Positions 37,370 to 46,337 of a stretch of DNA of 64,000 nt are shown here, one piece after another. Both the position numbers and the translations under genes were made by a program. The notes under the pieces were generated by a model, which ran no database searches, was not told the origin of the DNA, and worked only from the letters and a program-made list of their open reading frames with translations. How positions within the stretch are numbered: position 1 is the stretch's first letter; every line of letters starts with the position of its first letter. The DNA is taken from assembly GCA_903929135.1 (NCBI GenBank), contig CAIYTH010000032.1, positions 42,001 through 106,000 of the forward strand. Reading direction: 5' to 3'. This stretch comes from an uncultured Chlorobiales bacterium (lineage in GTDB: Bacteria > Bacteroidota > Chlorobiia > Chlorobiales > Chlorobiaceae).

Positions 37370-37968
37370 GGGGTGGAGGCGGTTTCTCGGGTTCACGTTG
37401 CATCAGCCCCGGAAGAGCTCCCGGGACCGCATGAGCAAGTATACGTAAATCGGGCGACTTGAACCACACTCGGCTGCTTCCCTGTCATCCTGAGTCCGGC
37501 GACGCCGGGCGATGGATCCATCTGCTACGTGCCTCCTTCCATCCCTGGAGCCGGGGTCGAATGGATCCTTCGCTCCGCTCAGGATGACACTCCCCTGATG
37601 TTTGGAACCACACGCGGCTGTTTACCTGTCATCCTGAGTCCGGTGAAGCCGGGCGAAGAATCCATCTTCTGCTACGTGCCTCCTTCCATCCATGGAGCCA
37701 GGGGTGAATGGATCCTTCGCTCCGCTCAGGATGACACTCCCCTGATGTTTGGAACCACACGCGGCTGTTTACCTGTCATCCTGAGTCCGGTGAAGCCGGG
37801 CGAAGGATCCATCTTCTGCTACGTGCCTCCTTCCATCCATGGAGCCAGGGGTGAATGTGTCCTTCGCTCCGCTCAGGATGACACGACCATGATTATTGCA
37901 TTACAAACGGAAGACACTTTGACTTGTAAAGTTCTTTGTCGCCAAAACGAACAAAAAGCGAAGCTCAG
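37370..37968. other. Intergenic region occupied by tandem repeats
   Basis: The stretch between rmuC and sbcD is mostly the repeat array described next. The open plus-strand frame through it is only the translation of the repeats. The remaining 85 bases before rmuC (37884-37968) show nothing recognisable. Confidence 0.6.
37484..37883. repeat. Three tandem copies of a 106-110 bp element with 12-bp inverted ends
   Basis: Copies at 37484-37589, 37627-37736 and 37774-37883 each start TGTCATCCTGAG and end CTCAGGATGACA, a perfect 12-bp terminal inverted repeat. Inside are CGGTGAAGCCGGGCGAAG and GGATCCTTCGCTCCG. The two 37-base spacers between copies are identical, so the array grew by tandem duplication of a 147-base unit. 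It codes for nothing recognisable, so it resembles a MITE/REP-type element. A degraded relative lies at 39306-39439. Confidence 0.8.
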
Positions 37969-39162
37969 TCACTCCTCCTGTCCGGCGCCGAAATCCGGCG
38001 GAAGCTGCCGGGATACCTTGGCGCCGAGTTTGCGGATCTCCTCCGCCTTGCCGGCAAGGTTGCCGCGTCCTTCGGTAAGGCGCTTCATGGCGAGATCGAA
38101 GGATTCCGAAACGCCGGAGAGCTTCCGGCGGGCCTCGACCATGGCTTCGGCCACCAGCACCACCTGGTCGTAGATCTTCCCTGCCTTGTCGGCGATCTGC
38201 TCGGCGTTCCGGTTCTCGTTCTCGCGACGCCAGATCTGGGCGATGAGCCGGAGGGTGATCATGAGGGTTGCCGGTCCGGTGACCACCACGTTGCGGCCGG
38301 CAAGACGGTAAAAGAGGTCGGGGTCGCCCTGCATGGCCGCCTGGTAAGCCGGTTCAAGCGGAATGCACATGATGACGAAATCGAGCGTGCGGTTGCCCCT
38401 GAGCGAGGCGTAGTCCTTCGCCTCAAGCTCGGCCACGTGCCTGTTGACCGACCGGAGGTGCTCCTGCAGGGCTTCGGACCTTCGGGCGGGATCATCCTCT
38501 GAGCAGTAACGTTCGTAGGCAGTGAGCGACACCTTGGCATCGACGATGACCGCCTTCTCCCCCGGCAGCAGCACCATGAAGTCAGGACGCACCAGCCGGC
38601 CGGCGGCGGTACGGTCGCTCTCCTGCACGATGTACTCACGCCCCTTCTCGAGGCCTGAGGCTTCGAGCATGCGCTCGACGATGAGTTCGCCCCAGTCACC
38701 CTGCTTCTTGCTCTCGCCCTTGATGGCCCGTGCGAGGTTGTTCGCCTCGTCGCTCACCCGGCTGTTCAGCTCCTGCAGCTGGCGGACCTGTTCGAGCAGG
38801 CGTGCGGAGAGTTCGGTGTCGCTGCGGTGCACATCGTCGACCCGCTTGCGGAACGCGTCGAGCTGCTGGCGAAAGGGCTCGAGGAGGCCGTCGAGCCTCT
38901 GGCGGTGCTGCTCGGACAGCGCCGTACCGCGCTCTTCGACGATCCTGTTGGCCAGGTTCTCGAACGCGGCCTGGAGCCTCGCCTCGGCCGCCTTTGCCTC
39001 GTCGGCCTTCGTTGTTGCCGCCTGCCGTTCATGGTCGAGGTCGGACTGGAGCCGGGCGTTGTCGAGCGAAAGCCGCTGCGCCTCGCTATTCGCGCGGAAC
39101 AGGAGATAGCCGAGCACGACGACGATGACGGTCAACAGAAGCATGGCAAGGGATTCGGACAT
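37969..39162 (-). CDS. rmuC: RmuC-family DNA recombination protein
   Basis: 397 residues. An N-terminal membrane helix (SLAMLLLTVIVVVLGYLLF) is followed by a long coiled coil (about 25-160, LSLDNARLQSDLDHERQA onward). The RmuC nuclease-like core has KKQGDWGELIVERMLEASGL, RPDFMVLLPGEKAVIVDAKVSLTAYERY and LDFVIMCIPLEPAYQAA. The D-x-K pattern in IVDAK fits a PD-(D/E)XK-type fold. In E. coli RmuC limits inversion between short inverted repeats, fitting here with sbcCD and umuDC in the same orientation. The C-terminal tail is Lys/Gln-rich. Confidence 0.92.
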   Translation of the reverse strand: MSESLAMLLLTVIVVVLGYLLFRANSEAQRLSLDNARLQSDLDHERQAATTKADEAKAAEARLQAAFENLANRIVEERGTALSEQHRQRLDGLLEPFRQQLDAFRKRVDDVHRSDTELSARLLEQVRQLQELNSRVSDEANNLARAIKGESKKQGDWGELIVERMLEASGLEKGREYIVQESDRTAAGRLVRPDFMVLLPGEKAVIVDAKVSLTAYERYCSEDDPARRSEALQEHLRSVNRHVAELEAKDYASLRGNRTLDFVIMCIPLEPAYQAAMQGDPDLFYRLAGRNVVVTGPATLMITLRLIAQIWRRENENRNAEQIADKAGKIYDQVVLVAEAMVEARRKLSGVSESFDLAMKRLTEGRGNLAGKAEEIRKLGAKVSRQLPPDFGAGQEE

Positions 39163-39528
39163 GGATGCAGGGGTTTTGTTTCCTCAACGGGCATTGCGGG
39201 ACACACAAGATCCTGGATCTGCCATTGTCCCTTGAAGAGGCTGTCTCAGAAGCAAAACAGAGATAGCCTTTTCTTTTGGTGGTTCCTTTCGCGCAAATCT
39301 CCGTTCTGTCATTCTGAACCCGGCGAAGCCGGGTGAAGAATCCATCTGAAAATTCGTAAAGTATTGCAAATCATATGATAAGAGCTGACTTCCGAGAATA
39401 CTGGATCCTTCTCTTCGCGTAACTTCGCTCAGGATGACAAGAAAGATCGTGGGAAATGCCGAGCGCTGCGAAACATAAGCGCCAGTCACAAGGTACTGCG
39501 GAAACCGCAGCCGGGCAAGGCCGGCGGC
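39163..39528. other. Intergenic region with hairpin and repeat remnant
   Basis: It holds a 10-bp hairpin (AGGCTGTCTC 39238-39247 / GAGATAGCCT 39260-39269, followed by a T-rich run on the plus strand). The sequence GAGGCTGTCTCA resembles ends seen on some insertion sequences, but no transposase is present. A degraded copy of the tandem element follows. No gene is supported. Confidence 0.45.
39306..39439. repeat. Degenerate single copy of the 12-bp-TIR element
   Basis: It begins CTGTCATTCTGAACCCGGCG and ends CTTCGCTCAGGATGACA. It matches both ends and GGATCCTTC of the array 1.5 kb away, but the middle is replaced by unrelated AT-rich sequence. Confidence 0.65.
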
Positions 39529-40800
39529 TCAGGGATGGATGGCGATGATGTCGTCCCAGCTGGTGGTATAGTGCGGCGACAGGCGCTCCTGGCGCTGTTT
39601 CCAGGCCGATGGGGCATCGGAGGCGACCCGGAGGGTACCCTGGCCGTACCGGGAGTTGACCGCGTCGAGCGCCTGCATGAGCCTGGACGAAGCTTCGCCG
39701 GAGGCATCCTCCTGCACGAACAGCGACGGCGCCGGGCAGATGTCGGCCCGTGGGGCGATCTCCCCGAGGATCACGCCGGCCTTCTTGTAGCGGAACCCCT
39801 GCCGGAAAATGTCGCCAAGTACGGCTTCGGCCGCCCTGACGATGGCCAGCGTGTCCTGCGTCGGGACCGGCATGGCAACCGTACGGGTGCCCCAGTAACG
39901 ATCCGGAGGCTCCTCGAAAGGGCTCGTGCAGGCGAAGACCGTCAACAATCCGGCAATCCCCCCCTCGCCCCTCAGCTTCAGGGCGCACTTCGTGGCGTAA
40001 TGGGACACGGCCTCCTCCAGCCCTGCCTTGTCCGTGATGCCGGTGCCGAACGAGCGCGAGGTGCAGATGCTCTGCTTGCGGGGCCGCACCAGCTCGAGCG
40101 GCAGGCACGAACGGCCGTTCAGCTCGGCCTGCACACGGGCGCCGGTGATGTGCAGGTGCTTCCGGACCCAGGAGGCAGGCGCGTCTGCAAGGTCGAGGGT
40201 CGTCATGACGCCGTTCCGGTTCAGGAAGGCCTGATGGCGGCGGCCGATCCCCCAGACGTTGCCGACCTCGACCATGGCCATGGCCTGCCGGGCCGCAGCC
40301 GTATCGCCGAGCATGCAGACCCCCTCGAATCCGTGACTCTTCTTGGCCATGCGGTTGGCCAGCTTGGCGAGGGTCTTTGTCGGGGCGATGCCGATGCTGA
40401 CCGGGATGCCGGTGCTGCGCCGCACGGCCCGCCGGATCATCCGGGCATGCTCCATGAGGCCGAGCCGCCCGAAGCCATCCACGTCGAGGAAAGCCTCATC
40501 GATCGAATAGACCTCCATGGCGGGAACCAGCCCGGCAAGCGTGTTCATGACCCGCGAGGAGAGGTCGCCGTAAAGCGGGAAATTGGCCGAATGGATCGCA
40601 ACACGGTGTTTCCGGAGGATATCGCGGAACTTGAACGCCGCCCCGCCCATCGGCAGCCCCAGAGCCTTGGCCTCTTCCGAGCGGGCGATGAAGCAGCCGT
40701 CGTTGTTCGACAGCACGACCACCGGCCGCCCGTTCAGCGCGGGGTTGAACACCCGCTCGCACGAAACATAGAAGTTGTTGCAGTCGACCAGAGCGAACAT
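39529..40800 (-). CDS. umuC: DNA polymerase V catalytic subunit (Y family)
   Basis: 423 residues from [18 protein letters not shown], the family-standard start; an ATG 7 codons upstream is possible but GGGAG precedes this one. Y-family motifs are [10 protein letters not shown] (first metal Asp), [20 protein letters not shown] (second acidic pair), [14 protein letters not shown], and [12 protein letters not shown] for the helix-hairpin-helix. The UmuC C-terminal DUF4113-like region is present. It performs error-prone translesion synthesis when activated by processed UmuD. It follows umuD directly with a 23-base gap. Confidence 0.95.
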   Translation of the reverse strand: MFALVDCNNFYVSCERVFNPALNGRPVVVLSNNDGCFIARSEEAKALGLPMGGAAFKFRDILRKHRVAIHSANFPLYGDLSSRVMNTLAGLVPAMEVYSIDEAFLDVDGFGRLGLMEHARMIRRAVRRSTGIPVSIGIAPTKTLAKLANRMAKKSHGFEGVCMLGDTAAARQAMAMVEVGNVWGIGRRHQAFLNRNGVMTTLDLADAPASWVRKHLHITGARVQAELNGRSCLPLELVRPRKQSICTSRSFGTGITDKAGLEEAVSHYATKCALKLRGEGGIAGLLTVFACTSPFEEPPDRYWGTRTVAMPVPTQDTLAIVRAAEAVLGDIFRQGFRYKKAGVILGEIAPRADICPAPSLFVQEDASGEASSRLMQALDAVNSRYGQGTLRVASDAPSAWKQRQERLSPHYTTSWDDIIAIHP

Positions 40801-40823
40801 GGGCGTATCTCCCGGCGGCATCC

Positions 40824-41276
40824 TCAGCGTGCCTTGTGGATGATATAGGTGACGATGCCCCAGATCTGGAATTCGCTCTCCTCCGTGATGCGGATCGGCT
40901 GGAACTCGTCGTTGGCCGGCATGAGGTACAGGCCATCCTCCCTGCTGGAGATGCGCTTGACGGTAAACTCCCCGTCGAGGAAGCAGACGGCGATGTCGCC
41001 CTCTTTCGGATCAAGCGACTTGTCGATGACCAGGATGTCACCCTCCACGATGCCGGCATCGATCATCGACGAACCCTTGACCCGGCCGGAGAAGGTGGCG
41101 TTCGGATGCCGGATGAGCGCCCGGTTCAGGTCGAGCTTGAGTTCGAGGTGGTCTTCGGCGGGCGACGGGAAGCCTGCGGAGATGGAGGTCGAGGCCAGCG
41201 GCAGCTCGAGCTCTGTGGTCAGGTCGGCCGCATAGAAGTCCATGCGGGGCGTCTTGCAGATTCTGGTCAGTTTCAT
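40824..41276 (-). CDS. umuD: UmuD-type self-cleaving polymerase V subunit
   Basis: 150 residues, S24 peptidase fold. The self-cleavage site is A34-G35 ([13 protein letters not shown]), the nucleophile S70 lies in [10 protein letters not shown] and the general base K107 in FTVKRI. RecA-stimulated cleavage would give UmuD', which joins UmuC to make polymerase V. The first 30 residues ([16 protein letters not shown]) differ from the E. coli arm. No LexA-type box (CTGT-N8-ACAG or similar) is visible within about 100 bases upstream, so any SOS control must use a different operator. Confidence 0.92.
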   Translation of the reverse strand: MKLTRICKTPRMDFYAADLTTELELPLASTSISAGFPSPAEDHLELKLDLNRALIRHPNATFSGRVKGSSMIDAGIVEGDILVIDKSLDPKEGDIAVCFLDGEFTVKRISSREDGLYLMPANDEFQPIRITEESEFQIWGIVTYIIHKAR

Positions 41277-41342
41277 GGTTCTCGGGCTGATCGGTCGGGA
41301 GGGGACATCATGAAGGCAAGGTAGGTAAAATGGGCCGGAAAC

Positions 41343-41370
41343 GAAAAAACCCGGAGTCTCCCCCGGGTTT
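41343..41370 (-). terminator. Intrinsic terminator of the sugar-dehydratase gene
   Basis: On the minus strand AAACCCGG pairs with CCGGGTTT across an 8-base loop and is followed by a T-run. It lies 49 bases past the stop codon of the gene to its right and also insulates umuD. Confidence 0.75.
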
Positions 41371-41418
41371 CGCCCGCAGGACGATATGCCGTCAATACCG
41401 TCGATCAGGAAATACGAC

Positions 41419-42441
41419 TCAACCCGTCACCTTGATCCCGCTCATGGCCGCCCTGATGCATTCGAGCTGCATCAACATTTCGCACAGGCCGTCGACATCC
41501 AGCATGGAAGTATTCTGCGAATTGTAATCCTCCCTGGACATGAGCTTTTCGCGCCTTGATCCGGAATAGGCCGAATAGGTGAGATCCCTGTTGTCGGCCG
41601 GTATGCGGTAATATCCACCCTGGTCCTCGGCTACGGTCATCTCTTCCCTGGTAAGCAATGTCTCGTAAAACTTCTCCCCGTGCCTGGCACCGATGATTTC
41701 GACCGGGATGTCGGAATCGAGCAGTTTCCTGACGGCTTCGGCAAGAACCCCGATGTTGGCGGCAGGAGCCTTTCGTACGAAAATATCGCCCGGCAGGCCG
41801 TACTGGAAGGCGTGGCTTACGAGGTTGACCGCATCCTCGATGGTCATCATGAAGCGGGTCATCTCCGGGTCCGTAATGGTGACCGTCCGGCCCTCCTGGA
41901 TCTGTTTGATGAACAACGGGATCACCGAACCCCTGCTGGCCATCACCGTACCGCATCGGGTACAGCAGATAACCGTCTCGTGGTTGGGCCTCCTCGATTT
42001 GGCTATCGCGAGCTTCTCCATCAGGGCTTTTGACATTCCCATGGCGCTGATCGGATCGACAGCCTTGTCCGAGCTCAGCACGATCAGCCGTTTCACTTTG
42101 GCTGCAATCGCGGCGTTCAGGACGTTTTCGGTGCCGAGGGTGTTGGTTTTGACGGCTTCGATCGGAAAGAATTCACCGGAGGGCACCTGTTTGAGGGCCG
42201 CCGCATGAAACACGAAATCCGCACCGCGCATCGCATCCTGCAGGCTCGACTCGTCACGAACATCACCTATGAAAAAATGCATCTTCGGATTGACGAAATG
42301 CTTCCGCATCTCATCCTGTTTCGTCTCATCCCTGCTGAATATCCTTATTTCACCGATATCCGTCTGAAGAAATCTTCGCAACACAGCATTGCCAAAGGCC
42401 CCTGTGCCTCCTGTAATGAGTAGTGTCTTACCTTTAAACAT
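41419..42441 (-). CDS. UDP-GlcNAc 4,6-dehydratase/5-epimerase-like (CapE/WbjB/FnlA type)
   Basis: 340 residues, extended SDR. LLITGGTGAFGNAVLRRFL binds NAD, FSRDETKQDEMRKHF and FHAAALKQVP follow, and the active-site stretch is SSDKAVDPISAMGMSKALMEK. Met occupies the place of the usual Tyr in the Y-x-x-x-K motif. That is characteristic of CapE/WbjB/FnlA, which make the keto-sugar leading to UDP-L-FucNAc; PseB/FlaA1-type dehydratases keep the Tyr. The partner enzymes (reductase CapF, epimerase CapG) are not in the window, so the final sugar is uncertain. Neighbours are a GT4 transferase and a deacetylase on the same strand, suggesting O-antigen or capsule synthesis. No Shine-Dalgarno is obvious; a terminator follows. 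Confidence 0.87.
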   Translation of the reverse strand: MFKGKTLLITGGTGAFGNAVLRRFLQTDIGEIRIFSRDETKQDEMRKHFVNPKMHFFIGDVRDESSLQDAMRGADFVFHAAALKQVPSGEFFPIEAVKTNTLGTENVLNAAIAAKVKRLIVLSSDKAVDPISAMGMSKALMEKLAIAKSRRPNHETVICCTRCGTVMASRGSVIPLFIKQIQEGRTVTITDPEMTRFMMTIEDAVNLVSHAFQYGLPGDIFVRKAPAANIGVLAEAVRKLLDSDIPVEIIGARHGEKFYETLLTREEMTVAEDQGGYYRIPADNRDLTYSAYSGSRREKLMSREDYNSQNTSMLDVDGLCEMLMQLECIRAAMSGIKVTG

Positions 42442-42588
42442 GCTTTTCTTCTTTTATGATTTGCCTGTCATACACATTCGAAACGTCGGAATAAATCACT
42501 CGTACACATCTGTTCCACCCGAACCCTGTCAGCATGATCAGCTCTTTTGCCATGCCCTGAAGAAATGAACAGGAGCGGCAAACCGGCA

Positions 42589-43722
42589 TCAATGAGGTCG
42601 GACGCCCTGTTGCAGACCCATCATGCCAATGATTTTCGCATTGATCTTCTTTACATCGAATCTGGCTTCGGCTATCTCACGGCTTTTTGCCCCCATGTGC
42701 CCGAGCATGTCGGGATGTTCAATGAACCAGAACATCCTTTCAACCAGGGCGTCGACATTTTTGACCTCGACCATGAATCCGTTTTCTCCGTTTTCAACCG
42801 TCTGCCTGCAGCCCGGCACGTCGGTGGTGAGTACCGGCCGTCCCATCGACATCGCCTCCTGTGTCGATCTCGGCAGTCCCTCATGATACGACGGCAATAC
42901 GTAGACACTTGCCTTTTCAAGATACGGGCGCACATCTTCGGCAGTACCCAGATAATTCATGGCTCCGGATGCCCTCCACATATCGACCTCTGCTTCAGGT
43001 ATACCATCATGAGAAGTATCGAACTGTCCGAGAATATTGAACTGAACCTCCGGATATTTTTTCTTCACGATGCAGGCGGCTTCAAAGTACTCCCGCAACC
43101 CTTTTTCACCCAGAAGACGGGCAATCGTCAGAAAAACAAAAGGGCTGCTGGTAACGGGCACCTGCCTGAAGTGCTCCAGATCCACTCCGATACCATCCAC
43201 CATCGAACACTTCCGGGCGGGGACGATTTTTTCTTTTATGAAGACATCAAGGTTATCCTTGTTGAGAAATATCGCCTGATCGGTTTTATACATTGCCAAC
43301 CTGTACAACAAAACGGCCACCAGCCTCAGCAACGCTCTTTTGAATCCGCCTTGATAAAAGGCAAAACCAAGTCCCTCGATCAATGCATAATATTTGACAG
43401 ACTTGCTTTTATCCACAGCAAAAGAGCCCCAGATGACCGGTTTGATATTGTAGGCAAGGACCACATCCGGAGCAATCTGCCCGATGATCTTTTTCAGATA
43501 TGAGACCGTCTCCAAATCCTTGACGACATTCACCTGATTCCGCATTATGGGATACGAAATAAACTTCGCCCCCAGACTCTCGATTCTTTCCTTCATCATT
43601 TCGTCGCCCTCTCCGGCAAGCGAATACACCTCATGCCCGGCAGCGACAAGATCCAGAATCAGATCGCCTCTGAAAATTATCATCTCTTTTGCCCGAGCCC
43701 CCATGATGACCACTTTCGCCAT
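42589..43722 (-). CDS. Family 4 glycosyltransferase (PglA-like)
   Basis: 377 residues, GT-B fold. The N-terminal half has MAKVVIMGARAKEMIIFRGDLILDL and VVLAYNIKPVIWGSFA. The C-terminal Glycos_transf_1 domain has IARLLGEKGLREYFEA, FNILGQFD, VYVLPSYHEGLPRSTQEAMSMGRPVLTTDVPGC; the E-G-L-P-R-S-T-Q-E stretch is the nucleotide-sugar E-x7-E motif. It resembles transferases adding HexNAc to undecaprenyl-diphosphate-linked FucNAc or bacillosamine. That fits the CapE-like gene downstream (147-base gap). It has a good Shine-Dalgarno. Confidence 0.88.
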   Translation of the reverse strand: MAKVVIMGARAKEMIIFRGDLILDLVAAGHEVYSLAGEGDEMMKERIESLGAKFISYPIMRNQVNVVKDLETVSYLKKIIGQIAPDVVLAYNIKPVIWGSFAVDKSKSVKYYALIEGLGFAFYQGGFKRALLRLVAVLLYRLAMYKTDQAIFLNKDNLDVFIKEKIVPARKCSMVDGIGVDLEHFRQVPVTSSPFVFLTIARLLGEKGLREYFEAACIVKKKYPEVQFNILGQFDTSHDGIPEAEVDMWRASGAMNYLGTAEDVRPYLEKASVYVLPSYHEGLPRSTQEAMSMGRPVLTTDVPGCRQTVENGENGFMVEVKNVDALVERMFWFIEHPDMLGHMGAKSREIAEARFDVKKINAKIIGMMGLQQGVRPH

Positions 43723-43726
43723 ATAC

Positions 43727-43734
43727 CTCTCCTT
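43727..43734 (-). promoter_or_regulatory. Ribosome binding site of the GT4 gene
   Basis: AAGGAGAG on the minus strand, 4 bases before the ATG at 43722, confirms the start used. Confidence 0.7.
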
Positions 43735-43844
43735 AATAATTGACAGCCAATCAGAACACTCCGGCCACGAAACAATTCATACAGCCAAGCAGATTACGGC
43801 GGCGCGACACTTCCCGTTTCGATCTTTCATCATCCCGGCAACAT

Positions 43845-44837
43845 TCATCTGCGGCCATCATGACTGCAACGGTCACCTATCTCCGCCATGTTCAAGGACA
43901 TCATGCCATATTTTTCCCGGTTCTCACGATAGCTTTCGAGCACGCTCCCCAACACCGCCATATTTTCATCCAAATCCTTGCCGAAATTATGCGGATGCCA
44001 CCACAGGTGGTATAATTTCCCCTGTTTTGCCGCATCCTCGATCCCTCTGGTTATCCGTCTTATGCGAAGCGGCTCGAGAAAGGCCCGATTGCGTGAATAC
44101 GGCCTCAGAAACCTGCTCGCCGGGATATTCATCAGCCCTCCATGAGCCTCACATGGAAAACCGGATGTGTTGTTTCCTGAAATATTGACATATGAATCCA
44201 TCAGCCCCAATCCACGCCTCAACAATCGACCCGGACCTGCCCCGACCGGCTGATAGAGCCATGACTCCGGATTACCGCGATAAGCACGAATACCATGACC
44301 CTCAAGAACAGGAAGGTATTCGCGCTTGACCTGGTTTCTGGGAAACACGATACTCCTCAAATCGACCCCGTTTCTTTCCGATATCGAAACAGCTCGTGAA
44401 ATATCATTTTCAAAATCCAGTATCGTCTGCCCATCCTCAAGACAGTAATAATGTGAAAATGTATGCGTACCGACTTCCTGGCCTTTTACATCTTTGATTC
44501 TCCTGATAATCCCCGGTGCAAAATGGAACCGGTCATCAAGCCCCGGACACTCATGCATGTGATGATACGCGGATAACCGCTGATCTCTGTATGCAGGTGG
44601 TTTATCAGGAACATCCTCTGACAGGGCATTGATATTGTCATAAAAAAGGAACCCTACCACAGCCCACGTCGCATGAATATCATAGTTTTCGAACATGGTG
44701 AGCATTCTGTCGACAGCCAGTGGCACACCTTCGAGATTTTCCCGGTAATCCTCGATGCTGATTTTATCGAACATCCCCCAGTAGAGCTCAAAATCCAGTG
44801 ATATCGTAAAAACTCCGTTCATACCGGTACGCTTCAT
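43845..44837 (-). CDS. Polysaccharide deacetylase (NodB-like, CE4)
   Basis: 330 residues without signal peptide. The NodB fold shows SLDFELYWG (the D/E metal motif 1), HATWAVVGFLFYD, GQEVGTHTFSHYYCL (H-T-F-S-H, motif 2) and SIVFPRNQV (motif 3), with LYHLWWHPHNFG as the last catalytic-His motif. It should remove acetyl groups from N-acetylated sugars in a metal-dependent reaction. The cytoplasmic location fits modification of a lipid-linked precursor. It is the first gene of the run with the GT4 and dehydratase genes. The upstream 68-codon frame ending 1 base before it is not a recognisable gene. Confidence 0.85.
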   Translation of the reverse strand: MKRTGMNGVFTISLDFELYWGMFDKISIEDYRENLEGVPLAVDRMLTMFENYDIHATWAVVGFLFYDNINALSEDVPDKPPAYRDQRLSAYHHMHECPGLDDRFHFAPGIIRRIKDVKGQEVGTHTFSHYYCLEDGQTILDFENDISRAVSISERNGVDLRSIVFPRNQVKREYLPVLEGHGIRAYRGNPESWLYQPVGAGPGRLLRRGLGLMDSYVNISGNNTSGFPCEAHGGLMNIPASRFLRPYSRNRAFLEPLRIRRITRGIEDAAKQGKLYHLWWHPHNFGKDLDENMAVLGSVLESYRENREKYGMMSLNMAEIGDRCSHDGRR

Positions 44838-45456
44838 CTCAATACTTTTTTAATTCCGCCCATCTTCGGCGTTTTGCCTGACAAGCTTCCTTGAATCCAT
44901 ACGATGCAGGCGACACTGGCCTCCTGTCGGTCGACACGGTGACCCATTCCACCCCAGCCCCCTTGCTGCGTGTACAGCAGCGGCAGAGAGCGACTTCCCG
45001 AAATATCACTTTACCAATACTGCAACATCTCCGTAAAACAATCAAGGCTTTATCGGAATTTGATAACCGATCATCACCATTTTCCGGAGCCCCCTGACGT
45101 GTGGACAGCCGTGAAGGAGTACTCCATTCCGATATGTATCATCAATTAACATGCCACAAAAACCAAGCAAACACATATATCATTATATTATAATAGATTA
45201 ATAGATAATTAACAATTTCCGGTACTCGACGACACCTGATTTCAGCACAAATGCCTTACCACCGAAACAACACCAATGTCTCATTTTGCGATTCTTCGTT
45301 GCTGCCGGCAAGATTTCCGGAATATTTCCCATGCATGAGAAATCCTGAGAAAATGGATGCTGCATCGAACTCCCGCTCCGGGTATCGGGCTCGCTTTCAT
45401 TGCATTCGAAAAGGATTTTCTTATGATGTATTCAACAACAAAATCCTGTAAGGTCT
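44838..45456. other. AT-rich divergent intergenic region
   Basis: It separates the leftward deacetylase from the rightward SRAP gene. A marked AT-rich block lies at about 45145-45225 (runs such as ATCATTATATTATAATAG), a likely promoter zone. The small frame at 44839-45045 on the minus strand could be the relic of a lost 3' gene end, but I recognise no family. No repeats or RNA genes are seen. Confidence 0.45.
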
Positions 45457-46146
45457 ATGTGCGGACGTTTCGGATTCTTCGAGCTTGCCATTTTCATCGA
45501 ACAGCTCCGGCAACTCGAGCTCCCTTTCGAGGAGGCTCAGGGCTTCAGTTACCGCCAGAGCTGGAACATCGCACCGGAAAGCGGAATCGTCGCACTGCTC
45601 GGCGATCATGGACTTCTCTCGCTGAACCTCTTGCGCTGGGGCCTGATCCCCCAATGGTCGACGTCGCTTCCGAAGGTCAGGCCGATCAACGCCCGTGCGG
45701 AAAGCCTCGCCGCGAAACCATTCTTCCGGCACATGCTGAATCGTCACCATTGCATCATCCCTGCAAGCGGGTTCTATGAATGGAAAGCCGCTGCCGGGCA
45801 GGGGAAAGAGGCGTGGTATGCCCACCGCGCCGACGGTAAGCCCATGGCCATGGCCGGCCTCTGGGACGAATGGAGGGAACCCGGGACCGATGCCCCGCCG
45901 GTGTTGTCATGCACCATCATCACAACGGTTGCGAACCGTCGGATGAAACCGGTTCATGACCGCATGCCCGTCATTCTCGAACCCCATGACTGGAAGTGCT
46001 GGCTCGAATCAGGTACGCCGGACGCCCTCGACCTGCTGAAACCTTCAGATGAAGGCATTATCGACCTTTACGCTGTCTCTTCGAAGGTCAACAACCCCCG
46101 GAACAGCGACCGTAGCTGCCTCGAAAGGCTTGATGGCGGGAAATGA
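45457..46146 (+). CDS. SRAP-family abasic-site protein (YedK/HMCES-like)
   Basis: 229 residues starting MCGRFG. After Met removal C2 would be the N-terminal nucleophile that bonds covalently to abasic sites in single-stranded DNA. Other conserved residues are N78 (RPINARAE), E108 (SGFYEW) and H167 (VHDRMPVIL), matching the SRAP active site. WNIAP and LLRWGLIPQW are also typical. The protein shields abasic sites at stalled forks, consistent with the repair genes to the left, though it is transcribed alone. Confidence 0.93.
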   Translation: MCGRFGFFELAIFIEQLRQLELPFEEAQGFSYRQSWNIAPESGIVALLGDHGLLSLNLLRWGLIPQWSTSLPKVRPINARAESLAAKPFFRHMLNRHHCIIPASGFYEWKAAAGQGKEAWYAHRADGKPMAMAGLWDEWREPGTDAPPVLSCTIITTVANRRMKPVHDRMPVILEPHDWKCWLESGTPDALDLLKPSDEGIIDLYAVSSKVNNPRNSDRSCLERLDGGK

Positions 46147-46206
46147 GAAATTGAGTTCCGGCTGCTTTGGGAAACTCCAACTTTTTCTTACCTTGAGCTT
46201 CCGTTT

Positions 46207-46280
46207 GGCGAAGTGGCCGAGTGGCTAGGCAGAGGTCTGCAAAACCTCGTACAGCGGTTCGAGTCCGCTCTTCGCCTCCA
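46207..46280 (+). tRNA. tRNA-Cys (GCA)
   Basis: 74 bases fold as a cloverleaf. The acceptor stem is GGCGAAG/CTTCGCC, the anticodon stem GAGGT/ACCTC encloses loop CTGCAAA with anticodon GCA, and the T loop is TTCGAGT. The discriminator base T is followed by an encoded CCA. Confidence 0.95.
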
Positions 46281-46282
46281 CC

Positions 46283-46321
46283 AAACGAAAAAAGCCTGCA
46301 TCGTGCAGGCTTTTTTCGTTT
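46283..46321. terminator. Strong bidirectional intrinsic terminator
   Basis: A perfect 18-bp inverted repeat (AAACGAAAAAAGCCTGCA and its complement) has a 3-base loop and A/T tracts on both sides. It begins 2 bases after tRNA-Cys and ends 16 bases before the convergent aminotransferase stop, so it serves both. Confidence 0.92.
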
Positions 46322-46337
46322 GAGCAAAAGGGGCTCC

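Noticed and set aside
37529..38173. 214-codon plus-strand frame through the tandem repeats
   Set aside because: Its internal repeats are only the DNA repeat units translated; the 3' part runs antisense through rmuC. No start signal.
41180..41340. LexA/SOS box before umuD
   Set aside because: No dyad of the CTGT-N8-ACAG or GAAC-N4-GTTC type was seen.
44839..45045. 68-codon minus-strand frame ending 1 base before the deacetylase start
   Set aside because: Cys- and Arg-rich with no ribosome binding site or family; might be a gene relic but cannot be supported.
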